Assembly: GCF_002236105.1 (NCBI RefSeq) | Contig: NZ_NIWU01000001.1 | Span: 930,001-994,000 of the forward strand | Reading direction: 5' to 3' | DNA from: Pseudomonas umsongensis | GTDB lineage: Bacteria > Pseudomonadota > Gammaproteobacteria > Pseudomonadales > Pseudomonadaceae | Length of the DNA stretch: 64,000 bases | In this document: one piece after another, positions 33,447 through 41,509 of the stretch | Layout of the letters: the number at the start of each line of letters is the position of its first letter | Position numbering within the stretch: position 1 is the first letter of the stretch | Notes under the pieces: model-generated | Databases searched by the model: none | What the model saw: only the letters and a program-made list of their open reading frames with translations | Told to the model about the DNA's origin: nothing | Position numbers and translations under genes: made by a program

Positions 33447-35417
33447 ATGCGCTATTGCCTTGTTGCACTGTCTGTTGCCTTCGCCCTGTCCAGCAGCTTG
33501 TCATGGGCCGAGGACGCCCCGATCACGCCCGCAAAAGCTGCCAGCCCGACAACGGCAGCTGTCAACCAGGCGGTGCTCAAACAATTGCCGTTTCAGGATC
33601 GCGCCGACTATGAAGCCGCGCGGCGCGGGTTGGTCGCCGCCTTTGAGGGCGAAATCAAGGATGCCAATGGCAAGACCGTGTGGAATTCCCACCAGTACGA
33701 CTTCCTCAAGCAAGAGCAGGCCCCGGACACGGTGAACCCCAGCCTGTGGCGTTTGGCGCAGCTCAATGCCAATGCCGGCTTGTTCCAGGTCACCGACAGA
33801 ATCTACCAGGTGCGTGGTATCGACCTGGCTAACATGACCATCATCGAAGGTGACGATGGCCTGATCATCATCGACCCGCTCTACGTCACCGAAACCGCGA
33901 AGGCCGGCCTTGAAATGTACTACCGCAATCGCCCGCGCAAACCGGTGGTGGCGGTGATCTATAGCCACAGCCATGTCGATCATTTCGGCGGTGTGCGTGG
34001 GGTGGTCGACGAGGCAGACGTCAAGGCCGGCAAGGTTCGCATCTATGCGCCAGGCGGTTTCATGGAACACGCCATCCAGGAAAACGTCCTGGCGGGTACC
34101 GCGATGTTTCGTCGCGGCATGTTCCAGAGTGGCGGCGCGGTGGCCGGTAGCGAGCGGGGGCAGGTGGATTCGGGGATAGGCAAAGGTGTGCCGGTGGGCG
34201 GCACGATCAGCCTGATCGCACCGAGCGACCTGATCGTAAAACCGGAGGAAACCCACGATATTTCCGGTGTGCAGGTGGTATTCCAACTCACCCCGGGAAC
34301 CGAGGCCCCCTCGGAGATGAACCTGTACCTGCCGCAAATGCAGGCGCTCTGTATTTCCGAGAACGCCGTGCGCTCGATGCACAACCTGCTCACGCCCCGT
34401 GGTGCCGAAGTGCGTGACGGTAAAGCCTGGGCGCATTTTCTCGACGACGCGCTGGTGCGCTATGGCGACAAGGCACAAGTGATGTTCGCTCAACACAACT
34501 GGCCGACCTGGGGCGGGGACAATATCCGCAACATGCTGGCCGATGAGCGTGACATGTACGCCTTTATCAACAACCGGACCCTGAACTTGCTCAACCAGGG
34601 CATGAATCCGCTGGAAATTGCCGACGCGGTGAAGAAGTTGCCCGGCGACCTCGATCAGAAATGGTATGCCAGGGGCTACTACGGCACGCTGAGTTTCAAC
34701 ACCCGCGCGGTGTACCAGCGCTATCTGGGCTTCTACGACGGCAATCCGTCGACGCTTGACCCACTGCCTCCGGTCGAAGCCGGCAAACACTACGTGCAAG
34801 CCATGGGCGGTGCTGACAAGGTATTGGCGCAGATGCGCGCGGCAATGGACAGCGGCGATTACCGCTGGGCAGCCCAGTTGGGCAATCATCTGGTGTTCGC
34901 CGAGCCCGAGAACAAGGCGGCACGCGAAGCCCAGGCCGATGCGCTGGAGCAATTGGGTTACCGCAGCGAATCGGCGATCTGGCGCAACATGTACCTCACC
35001 GGCGTGCAAGAGTTGCGTCAGATCAAGCCGCAGCAGGGCGCCCGTGCCACGGCCGACCTGATCCGGGCGGCGACGCCAACCATGTTCATGGACCTGCTGG
35101 CCGTGCGCATGGATTCGGACAAAGCCCAAGGCCACGACATGACCCTGAACTGGAACTTCGATGATCTTGACCAGCATTTTGCCTTGACCCTGCGCAATGG
35201 AGTGCTGACCTACCGCGAACAGGCCAGCCATGCCAAGGCCGATGTGTCGGTCACGATGAGCAAGGCCGTGCTGGACCGGATCAGCCTGCGCCAGCTCGAC
35301 TTCCCGACGGCGCTCAAACAGGGGGATATCAAGCTTGCAGGGGACGCAGACCGTTTCAAGGCGATGCTCGGCATGCTGACCAGCTTCCAGCCAATGTTCA
35401 ACGTCGTGACGCCCTGA
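33447..35417 (+). CDS. Secreted alkylsulfatase, SdsA/YjcS-like MBL family
   Basis: 656 residues with a Sec signal peptide (cleavage after SLSWA). The dinuclear zinc motif is YSHSHVDHFGG (H174-H179). ISENAVRSMHNLLTPRGAEVRDG and MFAQHNWPTWGG are signatures of linear and secondary alkylsulfatases (SdsA1, Pisa1). The middle is the helical dimerisation domain (YYGTLSFNTRAVYQRYLGFYDG) and the C-terminus an SCP2-like hydrophobic-binding domain. It hydrolyses alkyl sulfate esters to alcohol plus sulfate in the periplasm or outside. Start ATG has AAGGA seven bases upstream. It ends the envelope/ACAD operon, suggesting that the imported compound is, or can be, a sulfate ester. Confidence 0.9.
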   Translation: MRYCLVALSVAFALSSSLSWAEDAPITPAKAASPTTAAVNQAVLKQLPFQDRADYEAARRGLVAAFEGEIKDANGKTVWNSHQYDFLKQEQAPDTVNPSLWRLAQLNANAGLFQVTDRIYQVRGIDLANMTIIEGDDGLIIIDPLYVTETAKAGLEMYYRNRPRKPVVAVIYSHSHVDHFGGVRGVVDEADVKAGKVRIYAPGGFMEHAIQENVLAGTAMFRRGMFQSGGAVAGSERGQVDSGIGKGVPVGGTISLIAPSDLIVKPEETHDISGVQVVFQLTPGTEAPSEMNLYLPQMQALCISENAVRSMHNLLTPRGAEVRDGKAWAHFLDDALVRYGDKAQVMFAQHNWPTWGGDNIRNMLADERDMYAFINNRTLNLLNQGMNPLEIADAVKKLPGDLDQKWYARGYYGTLSFNTRAVYQRYLGFYDGNPSTLDPLPPVEAGKHYVQAMGGADKVLAQMRAAMDSGDYRWAAQLGNHLVFAEPENKAAREAQADALEQLGYRSESAIWRNMYLTGVQELRQIKPQQGARATADLIRAATPTMFMDLLAVRMDSDKAQGHDMTLNWNFDDLDQHFALTLRNGVLTYREQASHAKADVSVTMSKAVLDRISLRQLDFPTALKQGDIKLAGDADRFKAMLGMLTSFQPMFNVVTP

Positions 35418-35669
35418 GCGGTGGCACGTTGAGGCTCGTTGGTTGACGCACAGGCCATGCGCTGCTGACCAGGGAGGACCCGGAACAACACGGCGCATGG
35501 TTCATAAAAATAGAAAAAAACCCATATAAAACAGAGTGTTGAGGTGACTTTACCAATACCGGAATACGGAAATGATTTTGCCTGGCGCGCCCTTAAACTG
35601 GGTCCGCCATCAAGGCCGTTACGCATCGACGGCCAAGGCACGACCCCGTGAATCCCCGGAGACAGTCCC

Positions 35670-37100
35670 GTGACAAGAACAATAGAAGAACAGGTCGATC
35701 TGCTGCTGAGCGATCCGGCGGCCCTGGTCGGGCATAGCCTGCAAAACTGGAAGCAAATGCCTGCCGAACAGATCAATGCGCTGCAGCTGGCCGGGCTGAA
35801 ACGGCGTTTCGGCGAAATGCGCGACCGTATCGCGGTGTTGAAGAAACTGGCGGACGCCGAGGGCATCGAGCGAATCGAACAACTGGACGACGTGGTGCCC
35901 CTGCTGTTCGAGCACACCCTGTTCAAGTCCTACCCGCCATCGCTACTGGAAAAAAACAACTTCGCCGCGATCAACAAATGGTTGGGCAAGCTGGTGGTTC
36001 CGGAACTGGCCGAGAAGATTGCCGCCGTCGACGTCACTGCGTGCAAAGGACTGGACGACTGGTTCGAAACCATGGACAGCGCCATCCCCGAGCTGTGCCT
36101 GAGCCATACGTCGGGCACTTCCGGGACGCTGTCGTTTTTGCCTTGCAGTGCCCGTGAGTTCGAAAAAGCTTCCCAGGTGCGCAAACTCTACGCCTGGAAC
36201 ATGACCGGCGCGGACACACCAGACCCGGACCTGCACACGGCGTATCCGTACTACCGCAAAGGCTACCTCAGCCACCTGCGCGGCATGGGCTCGCTGGTGC
36301 GGGTACTGCTGCCCGATCTCTCACACTTCCACCCGGCCTATCCCTCGACCCTGTCCAGCGACGTACTGCGCCTGGGCGCCAGGCTGCGGGCCGCCCACGC
36401 CAATGGCACGCTGGATCGCCTGGTGGTGGCGCCTGAGCTGCTGGCCAAGAAAAAAGCCTTCGACCAGCAGCAGGCCGAGATGCCGCAGCACCTGGCGGCC
36501 TTTTTCGATGACATCGCGACCCGTCTCAAGGGCAAGCGCGTGTACATCGGCGGTACCTGGAACCTGCTGCACAACATGGCCCTGGCTGGCCTGGAGCGTG
36601 GCCTGGAAGGGGTGTTCCATCCCGATTCCTACATCATCACCACCGGCGGCGCCAAAGGCGTGGTGCCGCCCGAGAACTGGCGCGAAGACGTGATGCGCTT
36701 CCTGGGGGTGAAGACGCTGAACGAGTCCTATGCCATGTCGGAGGTGGTCAGTGGTTCGCACCTCAAATGCGAACAGGGCAACTACCACTTCTCGCACACC
36801 GCGATTCCCTTCCTGCTCGACCCCGAAACCAGCAAGCCGCTGCCGCGCCACGGCCGCCAGACCGGGCGCGCGGCGTTCTTCGACCTTGGCGCTGATATCC
36901 ACTGGGGCGGCTTCATCACGGGCGACGAAGTCACCATCGAGTGGGATCAACCCTGCACCTGCGGGCGCCATAGCCGCTACGTGGTTGGGGCGATCCAGCG
37001 CTACAGCGAAAAGAACGGCGGCGACGACAAGATCACCTGCGCCGCATCCGAGCAGTCCCATCGCGAAGCGATGGATTTCCTCAACACCCTGGAAGGCTGA
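35670..37100 (+). CDS. ANL-superfamily ligase, acyl-protein synthetase (LuxE-like)/phenylacetate-CoA-ligase-like
   Basis: 476 residues. The adenylation P-loop is LSHTSGTSGTLSFLP (about 145-158), and the later region has YIITTGGAKG, NESYAMSEVVSG and GDEVTIEWDQPCTCGRHSRYV, which resembles the C-terminal part of phenylacetate-CoA ligase-like enzymes. It is longer than LuxE (about 370) but occupies the same place, 3 bases before a LuxC-type reductase. A function activating a carboxylic acid (as acyl-AMP, then thioester) for that reductase is likely. The 252-base gap upstream has an A-rich stretch (35508-35530) that could hold its promoter. Start chosen at the first codon of the frame, a GTG at 35670 with GGAGACAGTCCC upstream. 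Confidence 0.72.
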   Translation: MTRTIEEQVDLLLSDPAALVGHSLQNWKQMPAEQINALQLAGLKRRFGEMRDRIAVLKKLADAEGIERIEQLDDVVPLLFEHTLFKSYPPSLLEKNNFAAINKWLGKLVVPELAEKIAAVDVTACKGLDDWFETMDSAIPELCLSHTSGTSGTLSFLPCSAREFEKASQVRKLYAWNMTGADTPDPDLHTAYPYYRKGYLSHLRGMGSLVRVLLPDLSHFHPAYPSTLSSDVLRLGARLRAAHANGTLDRLVVAPELLAKKKAFDQQQAEMPQHLAAFFDDIATRLKGKRVYIGGTWNLLHNMALAGLERGLEGVFHPDSYIITTGGAKGVVPPENWREDVMRFLGVKTLNESYAMSEVVSGSHLKCEQGNYHFSHTAIPFLLDPETSKPLPRHGRQTGRAAFFDLGADIHWGGFITGDEVTIEWDQPCTCGRHSRYVVGAIQRYSEKNGGDDKITCAASEQSHREAMDFLNTLEG

Positions 37101-37103
37101 GCC

Positions 37104-38561
37104 ATGTCCCATCCCATTGCTCCGATGATCATTCGTGGTCAAGTCATCACCGATAACCTGATCGAAGTGGGCGGTCGCGGCGGCGACCTGAGTTTTCTCA
37201 CCCCCGACGCCAGCAAGTACATCGACCAGTTGCCCCTGGGCAATCCGGCGAAGCTCGCCGACCTGTACCGCTTGAGTTTCGACGACATTCTCGATTACGC
37301 CGTCGAACTCGGCGCGCGCCTGGACCTGGACAAGAACCAGTACCTGCAGGAAGCCTGTGAACTGTCGTTCCTCACGGCGCCGACCACCCCGACCATCGTC
37401 AAGGGCTCCTACATGGGCCTCAAGCACTTGCTGTCCCGTGAGTTCATCACCGAGATGGCAGAAAGCACGGTGGGTATCAAATACCTGGAAGGCTGGGTCC
37501 CGCAGACACTGCTCGACGGCACCGAACTGGAAGTGCGCTGCTTTGGCGCCCGGACCTTGCACATCGTCGCCGGCAACGCAGTGTCCCTGTCGTTGTGGAC
37601 CATCATCCGCAACATGGTGCTGCGCAGCGACGCGATCATCAAGGCGCCGTCCAACGACCCGTTCACGGCGCTGGCCATCGCCCGCACCATGGTCGACATG
37701 GCGCCGGATCATCCGCTGACCAAACACCTTTCGGTGGCTTACTGGAAGGGCGGCGACGAGGCGTTCGAGCAGCGCCTTTACCAACCGCAGAACCTGGAAA
37801 AAATCGTCGCCTGGGGCGGTTTCGCCTCGATGAAGCACGTGACCAAATACATCCAGCCCGGCCTTGAACTGATTTCCCTGGACCCCAAGCGCAGCGCCAG
37901 CATCATTGGCCAGGAGGCCTTCTACAACGAAGAGAACATGCGCGAAGCGGCGGTGCGCCTGGCGGCCGACATCGGTGCAATCAACCAGAAGGGCTGTGTC
38001 TGCGCGCGTGTGGTGTATGTGCAGAGCGGCACGGACGAGCAGGGCCTGGAGCGGCTCAACACCTTTGGCCAGTATGTCTATGAAGCCATGCTGGGCTTGC
38101 CCAATACCCTGAGCACCGCGCCCAAGCGTTACGACCAGGGCCTAAAGGCCCACGTCGACGCGCTGCGCCTGGATGACGAGTGGTACAAGGTCATCGGTGG
38201 CAAGGAAGGCGAGGGCGCGATTATCTGCTCGCAATTGCCGGAACCGGTGTCCTTCGCCGCCAGCCTCGATGACCGGACCGCCAACCTGGTGCCGGTCGAC
38301 GACTTGAGCGAAATGATGGCGGCGGTTGACGCCTACACCCAAACCGTCGGCGTCTATCCCGAAAGCATCAAGGATCAACTCAAGGATGTGCTGCCGCTGT
38401 ATGGCGCTCAACGCATCGTTTCCCTGGGCTACGCCGCTGCCATGAAGTTTGCCGCGCCCCAGGATTCCATCGAGCCGATGCGTCGCATGGGCAAGTGGAT
38501 TTCCAACCAGATCGCCGCACCAGAAACCAGTGCCGCGCCCTGGTTACGGCCTTCGATCTGA
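37104..38561 (+). CDS. Acyl-CoA reductase, LuxC family
   Basis: 485 residues, LuxC length (about 480). It has an ALDH-like fold with HIVAGNAVSLSLWTIIRNMVLRSDAIIKAPSNDPFTALAI as the cofactor region and the candidate nucleophile in GCVCARVVYV (C298, with C300 beside it), matching the acylated cysteine region of LuxC. It interconverts acyl-CoA (or enzyme-bound acyl) and aldehyde with NADPH. Three bases separate it from the upstream ligase, and a zinc alcohol dehydrogenase follows. No luxAB genes are present. In this context it may run in the oxidative, CoA-acylating direction, turning an aldehyde from the alcohol dehydrogenase into acyl-CoA. Direction is inference. Confidence 0.85.
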   Translation: MSHPIAPMIIRGQVITDNLIEVGGRGGDLSFLTPDASKYIDQLPLGNPAKLADLYRLSFDDILDYAVELGARLDLDKNQYLQEACELSFLTAPTTPTIVKGSYMGLKHLLSREFITEMAESTVGIKYLEGWVPQTLLDGTELEVRCFGARTLHIVAGNAVSLSLWTIIRNMVLRSDAIIKAPSNDPFTALAIARTMVDMAPDHPLTKHLSVAYWKGGDEAFEQRLYQPQNLEKIVAWGGFASMKHVTKYIQPGLELISLDPKRSASIIGQEAFYNEENMREAAVRLAADIGAINQKGCVCARVVYVQSGTDEQGLERLNTFGQYVYEAMLGLPNTLSTAPKRYDQGLKAHVDALRLDDEWYKVIGGKEGEGAIICSQLPEPVSFAASLDDRTANLVPVDDLSEMMAAVDAYTQTVGVYPESIKDQLKDVLPLYGAQRIVSLGYAAAMKFAAPQDSIEPMRRMGKWISNQIAAPETSAAPWLRPSI

Positions 38562-38571
38562 CACCATTCCC

Positions 38572-38673
38572 TGTAGGAGCGAGCCTGCTCGCGAAAAACG
38601 TCCAGGCAACGCGGGCATTCAGACACCCCGCGTCATCGATAGCGACCATCGCGAGCATGCTCGCTCCTACAGG
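38572..38673. repeat. REP pair (BIME) inside the LuxC-ADH gap
   Basis: TGTAGGAGCGAGCCTGCTCGC at 38572 and the inverse GCGAGCATGCTCGCTCCTAC ending near 38671 fill the space between the acyl-CoA reductase and the alcohol dehydrogenase. They may stabilise the upstream mRNA or partly separate the two genes. Confidence 0.9.
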
Positions 38674-38705
38674 GGAGCGCTCATTCAATCTGTGGAGAAA
38701 TGAAC

Positions 38706-39767
38706 ATGACCACCTGCATCGGCTATGGCGTCCATGAAGCCAACGCTCCCCTCGAACCCCTGCGCTTCGAACGCCGTGAGCTGCGCGCCGACGATGTCGC
38801 CATCGATATCGACTACTGCGGCGTCTGCCATTCCGACCTGCATTACGTGCATAACGACTGGAAAAGCACGCGGTTTCCCTGTGTGCCGGGCCATGAAATC
38901 GTCGGTCGGGTCACTGCCGTGGGGCCTGCTGTCAATCGTTATCGTCCCGGTGATCGGGTGGCTGTCGGTTGCATGGTCGACAGCTGCCAGCAATGTGCGG
39001 CCTGCGAGCAACATCAGGAGCCGCATTGCACCCAGGGCATGACACCCACCTATAACGGCCTGGACCGCATCAGCGGCGAGGTGACCCGCGGCGGTTACGC
39101 CCAACACATCGTGGTACGCGAGCGTTTCGTGTTGCGGGTACCGCCGGCGCTGGATCCGCGCTTCACCGGTCCGTTGCTGTGTGCCGGCATCACTGTCTGG
39201 ACGCCGATGCGCGAGCATGACGTCAAGACCGGTACGCGCCTGGCGGTCATCGGGCTGGGCGGACTGGGCCACATGGCGGTCAAGCTCGGCGTTGCGTTGG
39301 GCGCCGAGGTCACCGTGATCACCACTTCACCCGGCAAGGCCGAGGACGCCCTGGCGCTTGGCGCGCATCATGTACTGTTGTCGTCCGACCCGCAGGCCAT
39401 GAAAACCGCCGCCAGCAGCTTCGACCTGATTCTGGACACCATCCCGCGCGGCCACAACGTCAACCCTTACCTGATGCTGCTGGGCCGCAATGGCAAACTT
39501 GTGCTGGTTGGCGCCCTGGAACCGCTGGAGCCGATTCACGGTGCATTGCTGGCGATCAACAACCGTTCGATAACCGGCGCGTTGATCGGTGGACTGGAGC
39601 AGACCCAGGAGTTGCTGGACTTCTGCGCCGAGCATCAAGTGCTGCCAAGTTGCGAAATGATCGACATCCAGGACATCAACCAGGCGTTCACCCGCATGCA
39701 GAACAATGACGTGAAGTATCGATTCGTGATCGACATGGCGTCGCTCAAGGATGTCGACGTGGCCTGA
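38706..39767 (+). CDS. Zinc-dependent alcohol dehydrogenase, cinnamyl-alcohol/YahK type
   Basis: 353 residues. ATG 38706 is preferred over the in-frame ATG at 38700 because GGAG then lies eight bases upstream instead of two. The catalytic zinc site begins CGVCHSDLH (C38), structural zinc cysteines are in CMVDSCQQCAACEQHQEPHC, and the cofactor motif is GLGGLGHMAVKLG. It oxidises primary alcohols to aldehydes, or the reverse, usually with NADP. Its place after the alkylsulfatase, ligase and LuxC-type reductase fits alcohol-to-aldehyde oxidation of the desulfated product. Confidence 0.9.
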   Translation: MTTCIGYGVHEANAPLEPLRFERRELRADDVAIDIDYCGVCHSDLHYVHNDWKSTRFPCVPGHEIVGRVTAVGPAVNRYRPGDRVAVGCMVDSCQQCAACEQHQEPHCTQGMTPTYNGLDRISGEVTRGGYAQHIVVRERFVLRVPPALDPRFTGPLLCAGITVWTPMREHDVKTGTRLAVIGLGGLGHMAVKLGVALGAEVTVITTSPGKAEDALALGAHHVLLSSDPQAMKTAASSFDLILDTIPRGHNVNPYLMLLGRNGKLVLVGALEPLEPIHGALLAINNRSITGALIGGLEQTQELLDFCAEHQVLPSCEMIDIQDINQAFTRMQNNDVKYRFVIDMASLKDVDVA

Positions 39768-39877
39768 CAACGGTTCTCCCCCTCGGCTAGCATCCTCATA
39801 CCTCCCTTAACGAGAGGGGCGGTATGGGGCTGGCAGAGGCATAACGGTTCGTTCATGGACCACGATGGAGAACAACA

Positions 39878-41230
39878 ATGTCCGTTAGATCGCACCTTAT
39901 GCGCTGCAGTGGCGCTTTTGCCGCTTCCGTCCTCGCGTTGGCCATCCAGGCCGGAGCAGCCTGCGCAGACGAAGCACCTCCCGCCTCGCCACCTGCCTTC
40001 ACCGATCAACAAGTCAGCGATGCCTATATCTACCTGCTCGGGCGCTTGCTGGTCATGCGCCAGCAGCAGCTGGACTTTCAGGACGGCATGACCTGGAACC
40101 AGTTGGTGCACCGTAAACCCGGTGCGGTTGACTGGCCCAATCCCAATCTCGACGTCGCCTATTCGGAAGCCTGGATCGCCGTCGATGAACGCAGTTGTAC
40201 CCAGGTAAGCGTGCCGAAGGTCACCAATCGCTATTACACGGTGCAATTTCTCAATGGCTGGGGGGAAACCCTGGCCAACATAAATGAACGTGTGTTCGCC
40301 GACCATCCGTATGGTGAGTTCGCGGTGTGCCTCAGAGGTGCAAAAGTGGATCTGCCGGCCAATACCCGGCGAATCGACCTGCCCGTACGCACGGCCCGGG
40401 TGCTGTCGCGGGTCGAGTTGGGGGCCGATCGGCAGGTGGCCGAGCAACTGCAGCATCAGTTCACAATGCGCGCGACGGGCTCGCCAGAGCTGCCGTCGAC
40501 ACCGCACGGGCCGGTATTCGAGCTGTACAGGTTGCCGACGGTGGAGGCCTTCGATGCCGCTGCGGCGGCACTTGAGGAGCCCGATCTCAATCCAGGCATG
40601 CAGACGCTGCAAGCGCAAGTGCGTGCCATTGCCGAACAGATCAAGCAACCTGGCGAACGTGCGCGCATCGACCAGCAAATCAAGACCCGTACCTTTGCGG
40701 CCCTTGCCAGCGCAGCGGCCACCATCGGTCCGGGTACCGTGCACAACGGTTGGGTGCGCCCGGCTGTTTCCGGGGCTTATGGCGAGGATTACCTGACCCG
40801 GACGCTGATCGATCTGGGCGGCATCTGGGCCAACACCAGCGCGGAGGTCAACTATTACCGTGGCGCGCGGGATGCTGATGGTCAGGTCCTTGATGGCGGG
40901 AAAAGCTACTCGCTGACATTCCCGCGTGAACAATTGCCTTCCGGGTTCGCACGGTACTTCTGGTCCGTCACGGCCACTAACAGCAAAACCTTCCGGGTGT
41001 TGCCCAACGCGCTTGACCGCTTTTTGCTGAACAACCAATCCGACCTTCACTACAACGCCGATGGCTCCCTCACGCTGTATTTCGGACCGCAATTGCCCCA
41101 GGGCGCGGCCGAAAACAATTGGCTGCCGACGGTGGCAGGCGAGCCGTTCCGACTGATGCTGCGCTACTACGGCGGCAAGGGCCCGGTGGCCAGCGGCGAA
41201 TACTTCCCCCCGGCGCTGGTGCGGCTATGA
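39878..41230 (+). CDS. DUF1254/DUF1214 domain protein, exported
   Basis: 450 residues, with a signal peptide ending near AACA (about residue 29). The N-terminal DUF1254 part has DAYIYLLGRLLVMRQQQLDF and WNQLVHRKPGAVDWPNPNLDVAYSEAWIAVD; the C-terminal DUF1214 part has YSLTFPREQLPSGFARYFWSVTATN and NADGSLTLYFGP. Such two-domain proteins are common in bacteria degrading hydrophobic compounds, but their activity is not established. ATG follows TGGAGAACAAC. The short gap before it carries a diverged C-run/G-run palindrome (about 39778-39827). It ends the rightward group; the next genes run leftward. Confidence 0.82.
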   Translation: MSVRSHLMRCSGAFAASVLALAIQAGAACADEAPPASPPAFTDQQVSDAYIYLLGRLLVMRQQQLDFQDGMTWNQLVHRKPGAVDWPNPNLDVAYSEAWIAVDERSCTQVSVPKVTNRYYTVQFLNGWGETLANINERVFADHPYGEFAVCLRGAKVDLPANTRRIDLPVRTARVLSRVELGADRQVAEQLQHQFTMRATGSPELPSTPHGPVFELYRLPTVEAFDAAAAALEEPDLNPGMQTLQAQVRAIAEQIKQPGERARIDQQIKTRTFAALASAAATIGPGTVHNGWVRPAVSGAYGEDYLTRTLIDLGGIWANTSAEVNYYRGARDADGQVLDGGKSYSLTFPREQLPSGFARYFWSVTATNSKTFRVLPNALDRFLLNNQSDLHYNADGSLTLYFGPQLPQGAAENNWLPTVAGEPFRLMLRYYGGKGPVASGEYFPPALVRL

Positions 41231-41240
41231 GGCGCTGACC

Positions 41241-41386
41241 TGCAGGAGCGGGCTTGCCCTCAACCATAGAATCTCCCACAGGTTGAACGCGGTCCTTGTG
41301 GGAGCGGGCTTGCCCGCGATGGTCGTTAACGATAATACGGGCTGCCTGGACGAACGCGTTTTCGCGAGCAGGCTTGCTCCCACAAC
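41241..41386. repeat. REP elements, one single and one pair
   Basis: A single REP (GCAGGAGCGGGCTTGCCC) lies at about 41242-41259 and a REP pair at 41297-41386 (TGTGGGAGCGGGCTTGCCCGC and GCGAGCAGGCTTGCTCCCAC), with the TCGTTAACGATAATACGGG spacer seen also at 9530. Confidence 0.88.
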
Positions 41387-41418
41387 GGCCGGGCCCGCCA
41401 ACCCAGGCCAGCCTGACG

Positions 41419-41472
41419 AAAAAAAGCCCTGATGTCCCCAGCCTGACCAAGGGCGGTAGGAGACATCAGGGC
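41419..41472 (-). terminator. Rho-independent terminator of the leftward acyl-CoA operon
   Basis: On the minus strand GCCCTGATGTC and GACATCAGGGC (41472-41462 and 41436-41426) form an 11-bp stem with a 25-base loop, followed by TTTTTTTCG. It lies 38 bases after the stop of the acyl-CoA synthetase. Confidence 0.8.
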
Positions 41473-41509
41473 GAAAACGAAGGGGTAAACGTTCAGAACA
41501 AACAGAGGT

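Noticed and set aside
35670..38561. A bioluminescence (lux) operon.
   Set aside because: Only LuxC-like and LuxE-like genes occur. There are no luciferase subunits, no LuxD thioesterase and no flavin reductase next to them.
41325..41340. GTTAACGATAAT resembles the LysR motif ATAAC/GTTAT.
   Set aside because: It is the conserved spacer of REP pairs (also at 9536), with half-sites in the wrong order and spacing.
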